Below are positions 9,118 through 18,447 of a stretch of DNA of 64,000 nt, one piece after another. The stretch covers positions 373,001 through 437,000 of the forward strand of contig NC_021237.1 of the NCBI RefSeq assembly GCF_000397205.1, in the 5' to 3' direction. The stretch is from Pseudomonas protegens CHA0 (lineage in GTDB: Bacteria > Pseudomonadota > Gammaproteobacteria > Pseudomonadales > Pseudomonadaceae). Position numbers and translations under genes: made by a program. The notes under the pieces are model-generated. The model was given only the letters and a program-made list of their open reading frames with translations, searched no databases and was not told the origin of the DNA. The first letter of the stretch is position 1. Each line of letters begins with the position of its first letter.

Positions 9118-10673
9118 TGCTCGGCCTCCGAGGACGCCAGACCGAAGTCGGCGGGAAAGTGCTTCAGGGCGCTGGCCACCGGGTAGGAGGTCATCCCGCC
9201 CAGGGCGCACAGCGAGCCGTATTGCAGGGTGTCGCACAGGTCCTTGAGGATCAGCGCCTGCTCATCGCGGCGGCCTTGATCGGGAGCGGCCAGCAGGCGA
9301 TCGATGACCTCCACGCCGCGGGTCGAGCCGATGCGGCACGGGGTGCATTTGCCGCAGGATTCCTCGGCGCAGAACTGCAGGGCGAAGCGCGCCATGCGGG
9401 CCAGGTCCAGGCTGTCATCGGCCACCACCACACCGCCGTGGCCGAGCATCGCGCCCATGGCGGCGAAGGCTTCGTAATCCAGCGGCGTATCGAACTGCGA
9501 AGGCGGTACCCAGGCGCCCAGGGGGCCACCGACTTGCGCCGCCTTCAGTGGCCGGCCACTGGCGGTGCCGCCGCCATAGCCTTCCACCAGCTCGCGCAGG
9601 GTCAGGCCGAAGGCCCGCTCCACCAGACCGCCGTGGCGCACGTTGCCCGCCAGTTGGAAGGGCATGGTGCCCAGGGAGCGGCCCATGCCGTAGTCGCGAT
9701 AGAACGCCGCGCCCTTGGCCAGGATCAGCGGCACCGAGGCCAGGGTCAGCACGTTGTGCACCAGGGTCGGCTGGCCGAACAGGCCTTGCAGCGCCGGGAT
9801 CGGCGGCTTGGCGCGGACGATGCCGCGCTTGCCTTCCAGGGAGTCCAGCAGGGCGGTTTCCTCGCCGCAGATATAGGCCCCGGCACCGACCCGCACTTCC
9901 ATGTCGAAGGCCTGGCCGCTACCGCCGGCGTTGGCCCCGAGGTAACCGGCATCCCGGGCGATGTCCAGGGCCTCGCGCAGGGTCGCCACGGCCTGGGGGT
10001 ATTCCGAGCGTACGTAGATGTAGCCGTAGCTGGCGCCGACCGCGAGGCCGGCAATGGCCATGCCTTCGATCAGCAGGAACGGGTCGCCCTCCATCAGCAT
10101 GCGGTCGGCGAAGGTGCCGGAGTCGCCTTCGTCGGCGTTGCACACCACGTACTTCTGCTGCGGCGGCGTGTCGCGCACGGTGCGCCATTTGATCCCGGCG
10201 GGGAAGGCCGCGCCGCCGCGGCCACGCAGGCCGGAGTCGAGCACCGCGGCCACGGTCTGCTCGCCGCCCAGGGCGATGGAGCGGGTCAGGCCCTCGAAGC
10301 CGCCGTGGGCCCGGTAGTCGGCCAGGGACAGCGGCCGGGTAATGCCGGCGCGGGCGAACAGCAGGCGTTGCTGGTTCTTCAGGTAGGGCAGGTCTTCGAC
10401 CCGGCCCAGGGCCAGGGGATGGCTGGCGGCATCGCCTTGCAGGGCGTCCAGCAGCGCCGGTACGTCGGCGGCGCCCACCGGGCCGAAGCCCAGGCGCCCG
10501 TCCGGGGTGTCGACTTCCAGCAGCGGCTCCAGCCAGTACAGGCCACGGGAGCTGGTGCGTTGCAGTTGCAGCGGTAGCTGGCGCTGTTCGGCCTGGGTGG
10601 CGATGGCCTTGGCCACTTCATCGGCGCCCACGGCGCGGGCCAGGGAATCACAGGGCAGGTAGAGGCTGGGCAT
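9114..10673 (-). CDS. fdsB: NAD-dependent formate dehydrogenase beta subunit
   Basis: A 519-residue NuoF-like diaphorase subunit. The N-terminal ~120 residues form a thioredoxin-like domain without a strict Cys cluster. Then come the glycine-rich NADH region GLRGRGGAAFPAG, the FMN region NADEGDSGTF, and the C-terminal 4Fe-4S motif ESCGKCTPCRIG. It passes electrons from the alpha subunit to NAD+. The start MPSLYLP shares one base with the fdsG stop (TGATG), and its stop overlaps fdsA, so the operon is tightly coupled. Confidence 0.94.
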   Translation of the reverse strand: MPSLYLPCDSLARAVGADEVAKAIATQAEQRQLPLQLQRTSSRGLYWLEPLLEVDTPDGRLGFGPVGAADVPALLDALQGDAASHPLALGRVEDLPYLKNQQRLLFARAGITRPLSLADYRAHGGFEGLTRSIALGGEQTVAAVLDSGLRGRGGAAFPAGIKWRTVRDTPPQQKYVVCNADEGDSGTFADRMLMEGDPFLLIEGMAIAGLAVGASYGYIYVRSEYPQAVATLREALDIARDAGYLGANAGGSGQAFDMEVRVGAGAYICGEETALLDSLEGKRGIVRAKPPIPALQGLFGQPTLVHNVLTLASVPLILAKGAAFYRDYGMGRSLGTMPFQLAGNVRHGGLVERAFGLTLRELVEGYGGGTASGRPLKAAQVGGPLGAWVPPSQFDTPLDYEAFAAMGAMLGHGGVVVADDSLDLARMARFALQFCAEESCGKCTPCRIGSTRGVEVIDRLLAAPDQGRRDEQALILKDLCDTLQYGSLCALGGMTSYPVASALKHFPADFGLASSEAEQ

Positions 10674-11149
10674 CACGCGTCCTCCCGGCAGCTGTCGAGC
10701 AGCGCGTCCAGGCGCTCTGCGCTCAGGCGTGCATGCAGCTGGCCATCCAGCTCCAGGGCTGGCGAGCAGGCGCAGGCCCCCAGGCAATATACCGGCCGCA
10801 GGCTGATGTTGCCGTCGGCGCTGCTGCCGTGGTCGTCCAGTTGCAGGCGCTCGCGCAGCTGCGCCGCCAGTTGCTCGGCGCCGCGGCTCTGGCAGGATTC
10901 GGCGCGGCACAGGCGCAGGATGTGCCGCGCCGGCGGCGAGGTACGAAAGTCATGGTAGAAGCTGATTACCCCGCGAACTTCGGCCTGGCTCAGGTTGAGG
11001 CTGTGGGCTATTTCCGGGATGGCGGGATCGGGGATGTAGCCGAGCTCTTCCTGGATCTGGTGGAGGATCGGCAGCAGCGCGCCCGGGGAGTCTTTGTGGC
11101 GCTCCAGCAGGCGTTGGATCAGAGGCAGGTGCAGTGTTTCATCAGGCAT
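10673..11149 (-). CDS. fdsG: NAD-dependent formate dehydrogenase gamma subunit
   Basis: A 158-residue NuoE-like subunit with a [2Fe-2S] thioredoxin fold. The four ligands are visible as Cys81 and Cys86 (CRAESC) and Cys122 and Cys126 (CLGAC). It opens the fdsGBAD operon and relays electrons next to FdsB. The start MPDETLHLPL is preceded by GAGGAAT. The longer in-frame upstream extension is Arg/Thr-rich and unlike the family. Confidence 0.93.
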   Translation of the reverse strand: MPDETLHLPLIQRLLERHKDSPGALLPILHQIQEELGYIPDPAIPEIAHSLNLSQAEVRGVISFYHDFRTSPPARHILRLCRAESCQSRGAEQLAAQLRERLQLDDHGSSADGNISLRPVYCLGACACSPALELDGQLHARLSAERLDALLDSCREDA

Positions 11150-11517
11150 ACAGCATTCCTCACGGTCACGGACGCACCTGGTGGTTGTCGGCTGTCCGAA
11201 AGTGTCGGCTGCGGCGCTGGTTGCCGCGTCACGGTAGCGCGGCGTTTCAGGCCGTTGGCCATGCACCCTGAATGGGCATCTTGTTGTACCCGGCGCGGTC
11301 GTTGCCGCACCTGTTCAGGGCATAAAGGGCAGCTTGACACGCTGCTTCTGGTTCATCTGCACGAAAGCGACTTGTTCGGTTCCATCTACGACCACCCATT
11401 GAGTCTAGAAGAGCCTGGGCAACCGGGTGGGCGAGCGGGGCACTATCGGATAAAACGCGGGGAGTGAGGGATGACTTCGGTCAGCTCGGAAGCGAATAGC
11501 CAGGGAGTAGGGTGGGC
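11150..11517. other. Non-coding region upstream of fdsGBAD
   Basis: About 370 bases separate fdsG from the REP palindrome that follows the ABC importer operon. The region must hold the fds promoter. I see GC-rich sequence with no clear sigma-70 boxes and no convincing small gene. Confidence 0.5.
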
Positions 11518-11551
11518 CCCGTGGCGAGGGAGCAAGCTCCCTCGCCACGGG
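11518..11551. repeat. REP-like palindrome, probable terminator of the importer operon
   Basis: A 16-bp perfect inverted repeat (arms containing GTGGCGAGGGAGC / GCTCCCTCGCCAC) separated by two bases, three bases after the last permease gene on the minus strand. It matches the GTGGCGAGGGAGC-type palindromes that are frequent in fluorescens-group genomes. It has no T run, so it could end or stabilise the transcript instead of acting as a classical terminator. Confidence 0.7.
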
Positions 11552-11553
11552 CG

Positions 11554-12369
11554 CTAGGAGCGGGCGCGGCGCTGGGCGGCGTACTGCAAGGCCAGGCGGC
11601 CCATGAGTACCAGCAGGGTCAGGCCGATCAGCAGCACCGAGATCGCCGCCACGCTGGGGTCGACGTTATCGCGCAGGCCGCTCCAGATCCGCCGCGGCAG
11701 GGTGTTGACGTCGACACTGGTGATGAACAGGGTCACCGCCACTTCCTCCCAGGACAGGGCAAAGCTCAGCAGCGCGGTGGAGAAGATCCCCAGCTTGAGG
11801 TTCGGCAACATCACCAGGAAGGCGGTCTGCATCAGGCTCGCCCCCAGGTTGCGCGAGGCCAGCTCGATGCGCCGGTCCACCTGGCTCAGGGCCACCAGCA
11901 TGGTCACCACGCCGTAGGGCACCACCATCACCACGTGGGCGATCACCACCCCGGGCAGGGTGTCGTAGCCCCAGCCCGGGGCGATGCGCCCGAGGTTGGT
12001 TTCCATGAAGTACAGCACCAGCGCCGAGATCACCGGCGGAATGGCCATGGGCAGCAGCACCAGACCGATCAGCAGGGTTGCCAGGCGCGAGCGCAGGTAC
12101 CAGATGCCGAGGCTGAAGCTCACCGCCAGCAAGGTGGCGATCAGGCTGGTGGCGCTGGCGATGGCCAGGCTCTGGCCGATGCTCGACAGCCAGTCGGGGT
12201 TGCTCAGCAACGCCTCGTAGTGACGCAGCGACCAGTTGCCCTCGGGCATCGACAGGTAGCGCTTGGCGGTGAAGGACACCGGGATCACCGTCAGCAGCGG
12301 GAACAGCATGAAGGCCATGGCGACCACGGCGATCAAGCGGGTACTCAGGGCAGTGCGATGTGTATTCAT
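11554..12369 (-). CDS. ABC importer permease, PotC type
   Basis: A 271-residue inner-membrane permease with six hydrophobic segments and the cytoplasmic EAA-like loop near residues 165-185 (ELASRNLGAS). It belongs to the spermidine/putrescine-type binding-protein-dependent family. I start it at MNTHRTALS, seven bases after the previous permease stop, and not at an overlapping Met ten codons upstream. It is the last gene of an ATPase, binding protein, permease, permease operon. The substrate is unknown; the adjoining amidohydrolase suggests an amide or acylated compound. Confidence 0.87.
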   Translation of the reverse strand: MNTHRTALSTRLIAVVAMAFMLFPLLTVIPVSFTAKRYLSMPEGNWSLRHYEALLSNPDWLSSIGQSLAIASATSLIATLLAVSFSLGIWYLRSRLATLLIGLVLLPMAIPPVISALVLYFMETNLGRIAPGWGYDTLPGVVIAHVVMVVPYGVVTMLVALSQVDRRIELASRNLGASLMQTAFLVMLPNLKLGIFSTALLSFALSWEEVAVTLFITSVDVNTLPRRIWSGLRDNVDPSVAAISVLLIGLTLLVLMGRLALQYAAQRRARS

Positions 12370-12376
12370 AGTGATC

Positions 12377-13213
12377 TCAACCCACCAGTCGATTGACACG
12401 GGTGATGCGCATCAGCAGCCAGATCAGCGCGCTGACCAGGGTCAGCAGCACCAGGCTCAGGGCCGCGCCCAGGCCCCAGTTGCTGGTCTGGAACATCTGC
12501 AGGAACACGTATTCGGCAATCATCACCGTCTGCCCGCCGCCCAGCAGCACCGGGGTGATGAAGAAGCCCAGGCAGAACACGAAGACCATGATGAAGGCCC
12601 CCAGCAGCCCCGGCAGGGTCTGCGGCAGCAGCACCTGCCAGAAGGTGCGCAGGGCGCCGGCCCCCAGGCCGCGTGAGGCCAGCAGCACCCGTTGATCCAG
12701 CTGGCGCATGCTCGACAGCAGCGGGAACAGGGCATAGGGGATCATGAAGTGCAGCATGCCGATCACCACCCCCAGTTCGTTGCGGGTCAGTTGCAAGGGG
12801 TGATCGATCCAGCCCAGGGACAGCAGGCTGTCGTTGACCACGCCGTTGCTGCGCAGGGCGATCAGCCAGCCGAAGGCCCGCACCAGCACCGAGATCCAGA
12901 ACGGGATGAACACGCAGATCTCCACCATGCGCTGCCAGAACGGCGGGCTGAACACCCAGCAGTAGGCCAGCAGGTAGCCGATCACCAGGGCCAAGAGGCT
13001 CACGATCAGGCACAGGCGCAGGGTGCGCAGGAGCATGTCGTGGATCGCCGGGTCGGTTGCGATGCGCTGGTACTGCCCGAAGCCTGTCTCCGGCAGGGTG
13101 AAGCTCCAGCTCACCACGCCGAAGAACGGCAACAGATAGAACACCACCAGCAGCAGCGGCAGCGGGAACAGCAGCAGGCTGCGTTCCAGGCGTGCGGTTC
13201 GGGTTGCACTCAT
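12377..13213 (-). CDS. ABC importer permease, PotB type
   Basis: A 278-residue inner-membrane permease with six predicted transmembrane helices, the first at about residues 13-33. The EAA-like cytoplasmic loop is visible at LASRGLGAGALRTF. It pairs with the downstream PotC-type permease to form the channel of the importer. It begins ten bases after the binding-protein gene. Confidence 0.88.
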   Translation of the reverse strand: MSATRTARLERSLLLFPLPLLLVVFYLLPFFGVVSWSFTLPETGFGQYQRIATDPAIHDMLLRTLRLCLIVSLLALVIGYLLAYCWVFSPPFWQRMVEICVFIPFWISVLVRAFGWLIALRSNGVVNDSLLSLGWIDHPLQLTRNELGVVIGMLHFMIPYALFPLLSSMRQLDQRVLLASRGLGAGALRTFWQVLLPQTLPGLLGAFIMVFVFCLGFFITPVLLGGGQTVMIAEYVFLQMFQTSNWGLGAALSLVLLTLVSALIWLLMRITRVNRLVG

Positions 13214-13223
13214 GGTCGGCGGC

Positions 13224-14336
13224 TCATTTGGACAGGTGGGTCAGGTACTGCTCCAGGGTGCTGGAGTAGTGGTCGGCGTACCACTGGGTGTCGAGGAAGA
13301 TCTGCTTCTTCATGTTGGCTTCGGAGGCGCAGTTGATCTCCCGCTGTTCGGCGCTCATCAATTGCTGGGTGGCGGCGTTGGACGGGCCGTTGCCCAGGGC
13401 CTCGAACAGCTTCAGTTGCCCGGCCGGCTGCAAGGCGTGCTGGATGAACTGCATGGCCGGTGCGGTGCCCGCGGGGTTGTCCTTGAGCACGCCCCAGCTG
13501 CTGGCGTTGAGGAAGGCATGGTCGAAGCCCCACTTGATGCGGCCGCCGCTGTCTTCGTGGAGCAGGGTGGCGCGGGTGTGCCAGATGGCGCCCATGGAGG
13601 CTTCGCCTTCGATCATCAACTGCTGGCTTTCGGCGCCCGAGCCCCAGAACGACAGGACATGGGGCTTGAGCTCATCGATCTTGCGCAAGGCCCGGGGCAC
13701 GTCCAGCGGGTACAACTGCTCGGCGGCCACGCCATCGGCCAGCAGCGCGGCTTCGAGCATGCCGTTCATCCACTTGTAGAGGGTGCGCTTGCCGGGGAAT
13801 TTCTCCACGTTCCAGAAGTCCGCCCAGTCCTTGGGGCCGTTGTCGCCGAACTTCTGGCTGTCCCAGGCGATCACGTAGCTGAACAGGTAGCCGGCGATGC
13901 CGTGCTCGTGGGACAGCGACGGCGCCACCAGGTCCCGCTGCACCACGCTGTAGTCCAGGGGTTGCAGGACCTTGTCGCGGCCCAGGGTCATGGCGCTGTA
14001 GCTGTCCACGTCGACCACGTCCCAGCTCGGCCGGCCGCTGGCCAGCTGCGAACGGATGGCCCCTTCGGTGGGGCCGGCGCCGTCGATGCGCACCGGGATG
14101 CCGGTGCTCTTGGTGAAGCTGTCGGTCCAGGCGCTGCGAAAGGCATTGAGTGCGTCGCCGCCCCAGTTGACCACCACCAGGGGCTTGTCGGCGGCCCAGC
14201 TGATACCGCTGCGCAATGCCAGGGGCACCGCCGCCAGCAGGCCCATGGCCTGGAGGAAGGTGCGGCGGCTGACCTGCCCGCCGCGGGCTTTTTCGATGAG
14301 GATTTCAATGCAGTCGCGTTGATGGTGCTGGCTCAT
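13224..14336 (-). CDS. Periplasmic polyamine-type substrate-binding protein, Tat-exported
   Basis: A 370-residue PotD/F-like extracellular solute-binding protein. The N-terminus carries a twin-arginine motif SRRTFLQAM (about residues 23-31), then a hydrophobic stretch and the cleavage-like SWAAD, so it is probably exported folded by Tat. The mature part begins VVVNWGGDALNAF, typical of the family. Real polyamine binders have conserved acidic and aromatic pocket residues that I cannot verify by eye, so the ligand is open. It lies between the ATPase and permease genes. Confidence 0.87.
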   Translation of the reverse strand: MSQHHQRDCIEILIEKARGGQVSRRTFLQAMGLLAAVPLALRSGISWAADKPLVVVNWGGDALNAFRSAWTDSFTKSTGIPVRIDGAGPTEGAIRSQLASGRPSWDVVDVDSYSAMTLGRDKVLQPLDYSVVQRDLVAPSLSHEHGIAGYLFSYVIAWDSQKFGDNGPKDWADFWNVEKFPGKRTLYKWMNGMLEAALLADGVAAEQLYPLDVPRALRKIDELKPHVLSFWGSGAESQQLMIEGEASMGAIWHTRATLLHEDSGGRIKWGFDHAFLNASSWGVLKDNPAGTAPAMQFIQHALQPAGQLKLFEALGNGPSNAATQQLMSAEQREINCASEANMKKQIFLDTQWYADHYSSTLEQYLTHLSK

Positions 14337-14421
14337 GGGGCAAGTCCTCGCGAGGCCGGTGCAGGGCGCGCCGGCCGATTATTGTTATGGGAGAGCTGTG
14401 CGCGATGGGGGAGCGGCCGGC

Positions 14422-15513
14422 TCAGGCTTCCAGCAGGAAGCTGTGGCGTACCGGCCAGCTCAGCCACACCGGGGTGCCGCTGGGCAATCGGGCGCCGGGG
14501 TGATCGCCGGGCACCGAGAGGTTTACCGGTGCCAGTTCCGGGCTGATGTTCAGCGCCAGGTGGGTGCTGGAGCCCTGGTACACCCGCTCGCCGAGGCAGG
14601 CGGGCAGCACATTGTGTTCGCCGGCTTGCGGGCGCTCGGTGTGCAGGGTCATGTGTTCCGGGCGTACCGCCAGCAACTGCGGCTGGTTGCTGATTTCCCC
14701 GTTTGTGGTGGCCTGCAACGGGCTGTCGCCAAAGCGTCCGCTGGCCTGGCTGCCGTTACGGGAAATGCCCTGCAGCGGGAACAGGTTCATCTTGCCCAGG
14801 AACTCGGCGACGAAGCGGTTGCGCGGGCGGTCGTAGATGGTTTCCGGGGTGTCGATCTGTGCCAGCCGCCCCTGGTTGAAGATGGCGATGCGGGTCGACA
14901 GCGCCAGGGCTTCACCCTGGTCATGGGTGACGAAGACGAAGCTGGTGCCGACCTGGCGATGAATGCGTTGCAGCTCGGTCTGCAGTTGCTCGCGCAGGTT
15001 CTTGTCCAGGGCCGAGAGCGGCTCGTCCAGCAGCAGCATGTCCGGCTCGAACACCAGGGCCCGGGCGATGGCGACGCGCTGTTGCTGGCCACCGGAAAGT
15101 TCGGACGGCTTCTTGTTCAGGTGGGCGCCCAGGCCCACCACTTCGAGGATGTGCTTGACCCGGCGCTGGCGCTCCTCGGCTTTCACGCCTCGGATGCGCA
15201 ACGGGTAGGCGACGTTGTCGGCCACGCTCATGTGGGGAAACAGCGCGTAGCCCTGGAACACCATGCCGTAGTTGCGTTTTTCCGCCGGCCGCCGGCTGAT
15301 GTCCACACCGCGCTCCAGCAGCTTGCCGACGCTGGGGGTGAGGAAGCCCGCGAGGATCATCAACAGGGTGGTCTTGCCTGAGCCCGAGGGGCCGAGCAGG
15401 GTGAGGAATTCGCCTTGGCGAACGTCGAGGTCGATGCCGTCCAGGGCAGTGAAGTTGCCGTAGAACTGGCTGATTCCTTGGGCGCTGAGTTGAGTCGAGG
15501 GACTGCTGGACAC
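14422..15513 (-). CDS. ABC importer ATPase, PotA type
   Basis: A 363-residue ATPase of the spermidine/putrescine (PotA/PotG) kind. It has Walker A GPSGSGKTT, the signature LSGGQQQRVAIARAL, Walker B MLLLDEPLSALD, the His switch VTHDQGEA and a C-terminal TOBE-like regulatory domain. I choose a GTG start because a GGAG site sits nine bases before it; the open frame continues upstream only to a TTG without a better site. It is the promoter-proximal gene of the operon, divergent from nothing and downstream of the LysR gene on the same strand. Confidence 0.88.
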   Translation of the reverse strand: MSSSPSTQLSAQGISQFYGNFTALDGIDLDVRQGEFLTLLGPSGSGKTTLLMILAGFLTPSVGKLLERGVDISRRPAEKRNYGMVFQGYALFPHMSVADNVAYPLRIRGVKAEERQRRVKHILEVVGLGAHLNKKPSELSGGQQQRVAIARALVFEPDMLLLDEPLSALDKNLREQLQTELQRIHRQVGTSFVFVTHDQGEALALSTRIAIFNQGRLAQIDTPETIYDRPRNRFVAEFLGKMNLFPLQGISRNGSQASGRFGDSPLQATTNGEISNQPQLLAVRPEHMTLHTERPQAGEHNVLPACLGERVYQGSSTHLALNISPELAPVNLSVPGDHPGARLPSGTPVWLSWPVRHSFLLEA

Positions 15514-15662
15514 TACGGAGATCTCCCGCAAAGCCGGCCTGCGCTATGGAATTTTTATTGTCGGAACAGCAGGCGGTCGGCTCATTATTGTGAAAAGCAA
15601 CGCCACATCAATGGAATAATTTTTGTCTCATTGGTGAGTGAAATTTCCCAGTCGCGAGCGCC

Positions 15663-16580
15663 TCAGGGTTCGCCGGAGGGGGCGTCCGAGATGTGCTGGG
15701 CGCTGGTCTGCAACTGGTTCTTCAACCAGGCGCTGAAGGCCTGGACCACCGAGCGCTCGGCCTTGGCCGGGTCGATCACCAGGAAGTAGCCGCGCAAGGC
15801 GCTGATGCTGATGTCGAACGGGCGCACCAGCAGGCCCCGGGCCAGGGCGTCGCCACTGAGCAGGTTGTCGCCAATCGCCACGCCCTGGGCGGCGATGCAG
15901 GCCGACTGGGCACAGTGCGCATCGGAGAAGGTGATGCCGCTGTCGGCGTTGACCTGGCTGGCGCCCGCCGCTGCCAGCCAGACCCGCCAGTCGCTGGTGT
16001 CGCTCATGTGGATCAGCGGGAAGTCCTTGAGGTCCAGTGGGGTCTTCAGGCCGCCGATGGCGTTGATCAGGCGCGGGCTGCACACCGGCGAGAAGCGCAG
16101 GGTAACGATCTGCTCCACCAGCAGCCCCGGCCAGTCGCCGATGCCATAGGCGATGAACAGGTCGGCTTCGGCGTCGCTGGTGTCGTCCTGGGAGCGCGGG
16201 CTGACCACCTGCAACTGCACCTGGGGGTACTGGCGCAGGAAACCGTTGATGTGATTGCACAGCCAGAAACTGGCGAACCCCGGGTTGCAGCTGATGCGCA
16301 GTTTTCCGGACACCGACAGGCCGTCGAAACGCCGCCCGGCGTCCTGGATGTCGGCCAGGATGCGCCGCACCTCCCGGGCATAGCACTGGCCCTGGTAGGT
16401 CAGGCCGATGCCGCGCCCGACCCGTTCGGTGAGGGCAAAACCCAGGCTCTGTTCCAGGCTGATGATCTGGTGGCTGATGGCGCTGCGGGTCAGGCTCAGT
16501 TGCTGGGCGGCAGCAGTGACGCTGCCCAGCCGGGCGACCGCGTCGAGGGCGCGCAGGGCGGTGATCGAGGGGTAGCGCAT
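15663..16580 (-). CDS. LysR family transcriptional regulator
   Basis: A 305-residue regulator with an N-terminal winged helix-turn-helix (residues about 5-64; GSVTAAAQQLSLTRSAISHQ is the recognition region) and a LysR substrate domain that resembles the GcvA type. It lies between the amidohydrolase gene, which it faces divergently, and the ABC operon on its own strand. LysR proteins usually control the divergent gene, so it probably regulates the amidohydrolase and perhaps the importer. The inducer is unknown. Confidence 0.9.
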   Translation of the reverse strand: MRYPSITALRALDAVARLGSVTAAAQQLSLTRSAISHQIISLEQSLGFALTERVGRGIGLTYQGQCYAREVRRILADIQDAGRRFDGLSVSGKLRISCNPGFASFWLCNHINGFLRQYPQVQLQVVSPRSQDDTSDAEADLFIAYGIGDWPGLLVEQIVTLRFSPVCSPRLINAIGGLKTPLDLKDFPLIHMSDTSDWRVWLAAAGASQVNADSGITFSDAHCAQSACIAAQGVAIGDNLLSGDALARGLLVRPFDISISALRGYFLVIDPAKAERSVVQAFSAWLKNQLQTSAQHISDAPSGEP

Positions 16581-16863
16581 ACAACCTCCGGGTCAAGGGA
16601 ACCTGTGTTCGACGGCGTTCGTATTCCGCACATAGTGCGGCGCAGTATGGGCCGACCTCTCGGCAAACTGGTCAATTTACTTTGACATTGCCGCCTAAAA
16701 AATTCGATTGATGTAATCGGTGCTTCACCAATACTGAGCCTCGATCCGGCCTGTAGCCGACCGGACAAGCCTAATAACAACAAGAGGTCCCGCAGGCCGA
16801 GTGGGGGCGCTGTGGCGTCCTGGCGCCGGCCGGCCGGAACCTGGATAACCAGGAGTGCCGCGG

Positions 16864-18447
16864 ATGTCCCGTTACAAAGAATTCGCCATGGATTGGGTTG
16901 AGCGCCACCGCCAGCAACTGTCGGACTGGCACCAGATCATCTGGCATTACGCCGAGCCGGCCTTTCGTGAATACAAGTCCAGCGCCTGGTACGTGCAACT
17001 GCTGGAAGCCGAGGGCTTCACCGTCGAGCGCGCCAGCGGCGGCATGCCCACGGCCTTCTGCGCCACCTTCACCCAGGGCCAGGGACCGCTGCTGGCCACC
17101 TACGGCGAATACGATGCGGTGCCTGGCAACTGCCAGGCGGCCACTACCCGCAAGCAGCCGCGCGATGGTCTGTCGCGCTTCGCTCCGGGGCACACCGACC
17201 CGCACTCGGCCCTGGGCATCAGCGCCCTGGGCGGGGCCCTGGCGGCCAAGGCGACCATGGTGGAATTCGGCCTGCAGGGCAGTATCAGGTTCTTCGGCGA
17301 GCCGGCGGAAAAGCTCCGCGCCTCCAAGCCGGTCCACGCCGCCAAGGGCTACTACGATGACCTGGATGCCGCCATCAGCTTCCACCCCACCTACATGTTG
17401 CCGCTGAACAACACCACCACCTGGGACACCCACTGCGGCATCGCCTACGCCTACATCTACAGCTTTACCTGCGAGGATCCGCAGAACTGGATCGCCGCCG
17501 ATCGCTACAGCCCGATCCCGCAGAACCATCTGGCGGCCCGGGCGCCGGGGGCCAACGACGCCCTGGTGCATTTCTACACCCTGAACGAAAGCCTGCGCCG
17601 TTCGACCCTGCCGTTCACCGGCCTGTGGAGCTACAACGAGGCGATTCTCACCGCCGGCCAGGCCACCGCGGACAACCTGCCGCCGCACCTGTCGCAGATC
17701 CAGTACCTGCTGCGCTGCGATTCCATCGAGCAGGCCGAGACCATCTCCCAGGTCATGGACAACAACGCCGCAGCGGCCGCCATGGCCACCGGCTGCCGCT
17801 GGAAAAAGACCTGGGTGTGCAAGTCCCGGGGCGGCCTGCCCAACTACGTCATGGCCCAGGTCACCTACGACAACCTGGCGGCGGTGGGTGCTCCACAGTG
17901 GGACGAAGAAGCCCGGGAGATCGCTCGGGAAATCCAGCGCAACCTTGGCCTCGAAGCCATGGAACGGCCATTTCTGCCGGCCACCGAAGCCTTGATCGAA
18001 CCCCAGGAATGCGAGCGCCAGATGCGCCTGCAAATGCCCGCCTGGCAGAACTACCTGACCTCCGATGACTACCCGGAATACACCTGGCACTGCCCCACCG
18101 TGCGCCTGCTGGTGGCCCGGCCGATGCTCAGCGCGCCAGCTGGCACGGTCTATCCGGACTGGGTGTCCAACGCCCTGGGCGGCATCCGCCAGACCATCGA
18201 CCCGATGATCGAAGTGGCGGCCAAGACCATTGCCGCGACCCTGGTGGACCTGCTGACCGACGAGGCGTTGCTCAGCGCGGCCAAGGCCGAGTTCGTCGAG
18301 CGCACCGGTGGCGGTATCGGCGGCAGTCGCTGGCAGGCGCCGCTGCTGCCCAAGGACTTCCAGGTGCCCCACGACTTCCGCTGGCCGGAGTACATCAGCA
18401 CGGCCCGAGGCGAAGAGTGGTGGATTCCGGCGCGGGCCGATGAGTAG
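16864..18447 (+). CDS. M20-family amidohydrolase, AbgB-like
   Basis: A 527-residue protein of the metallopeptidase M20/AbgB group, which cleaves amide bonds such as those of p-aminobenzoyl-glutamate or N-acyl amino acids. The early YGEYDAVPG motif (about residues 80-88) carries the usual metal and catalytic Asp. The next family motif, normally GHGCGHN, is here PGHTDPHSALG, so one His position differs in context. An AGGAG site eight bases before the ATG fixes the start; a GTG three codons earlier lies inside that site. It is longer than typical AbgB (about 480). Neighbours suggest it hydrolyses the imported substrate. Confidence 0.82.
   Translation: MSRYKEFAMDWVERHRQQLSDWHQIIWHYAEPAFREYKSSAWYVQLLEAEGFTVERASGGMPTAFCATFTQGQGPLLATYGEYDAVPGNCQAATTRKQPRDGLSRFAPGHTDPHSALGISALGGALAAKATMVEFGLQGSIRFFGEPAEKLRASKPVHAAKGYYDDLDAAISFHPTYMLPLNNTTTWDTHCGIAYAYIYSFTCEDPQNWIAADRYSPIPQNHLAARAPGANDALVHFYTLNESLRRSTLPFTGLWSYNEAILTAGQATADNLPPHLSQIQYLLRCDSIEQAETISQVMDNNAAAAAMATGCRWKKTWVCKSRGGLPNYVMAQVTYDNLAAVGAPQWDEEAREIAREIQRNLGLEAMERPFLPATEALIEPQECERQMRLQMPAWQNYLTSDDYPEYTWHCPTVRLLVARPMLSAPAGTVYPDWVSNALGGIRQTIDPMIEVAAKTIAATLVDLLTDEALLSAAKAEFVERTGGGIGGSRWQAPLLPKDFQVPHDFRWPEYISTARGEEWWIPARADE

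Noticed and set aside
6277..9186. A very long open frame on the plus strand opposite fdsA
   Set aside because: It is the antisense of a GC-rich gene with no plausible ribosome site. The sense strand carries all Fe-S motifs of FdsA, so the open frame is a codon-bias shadow.
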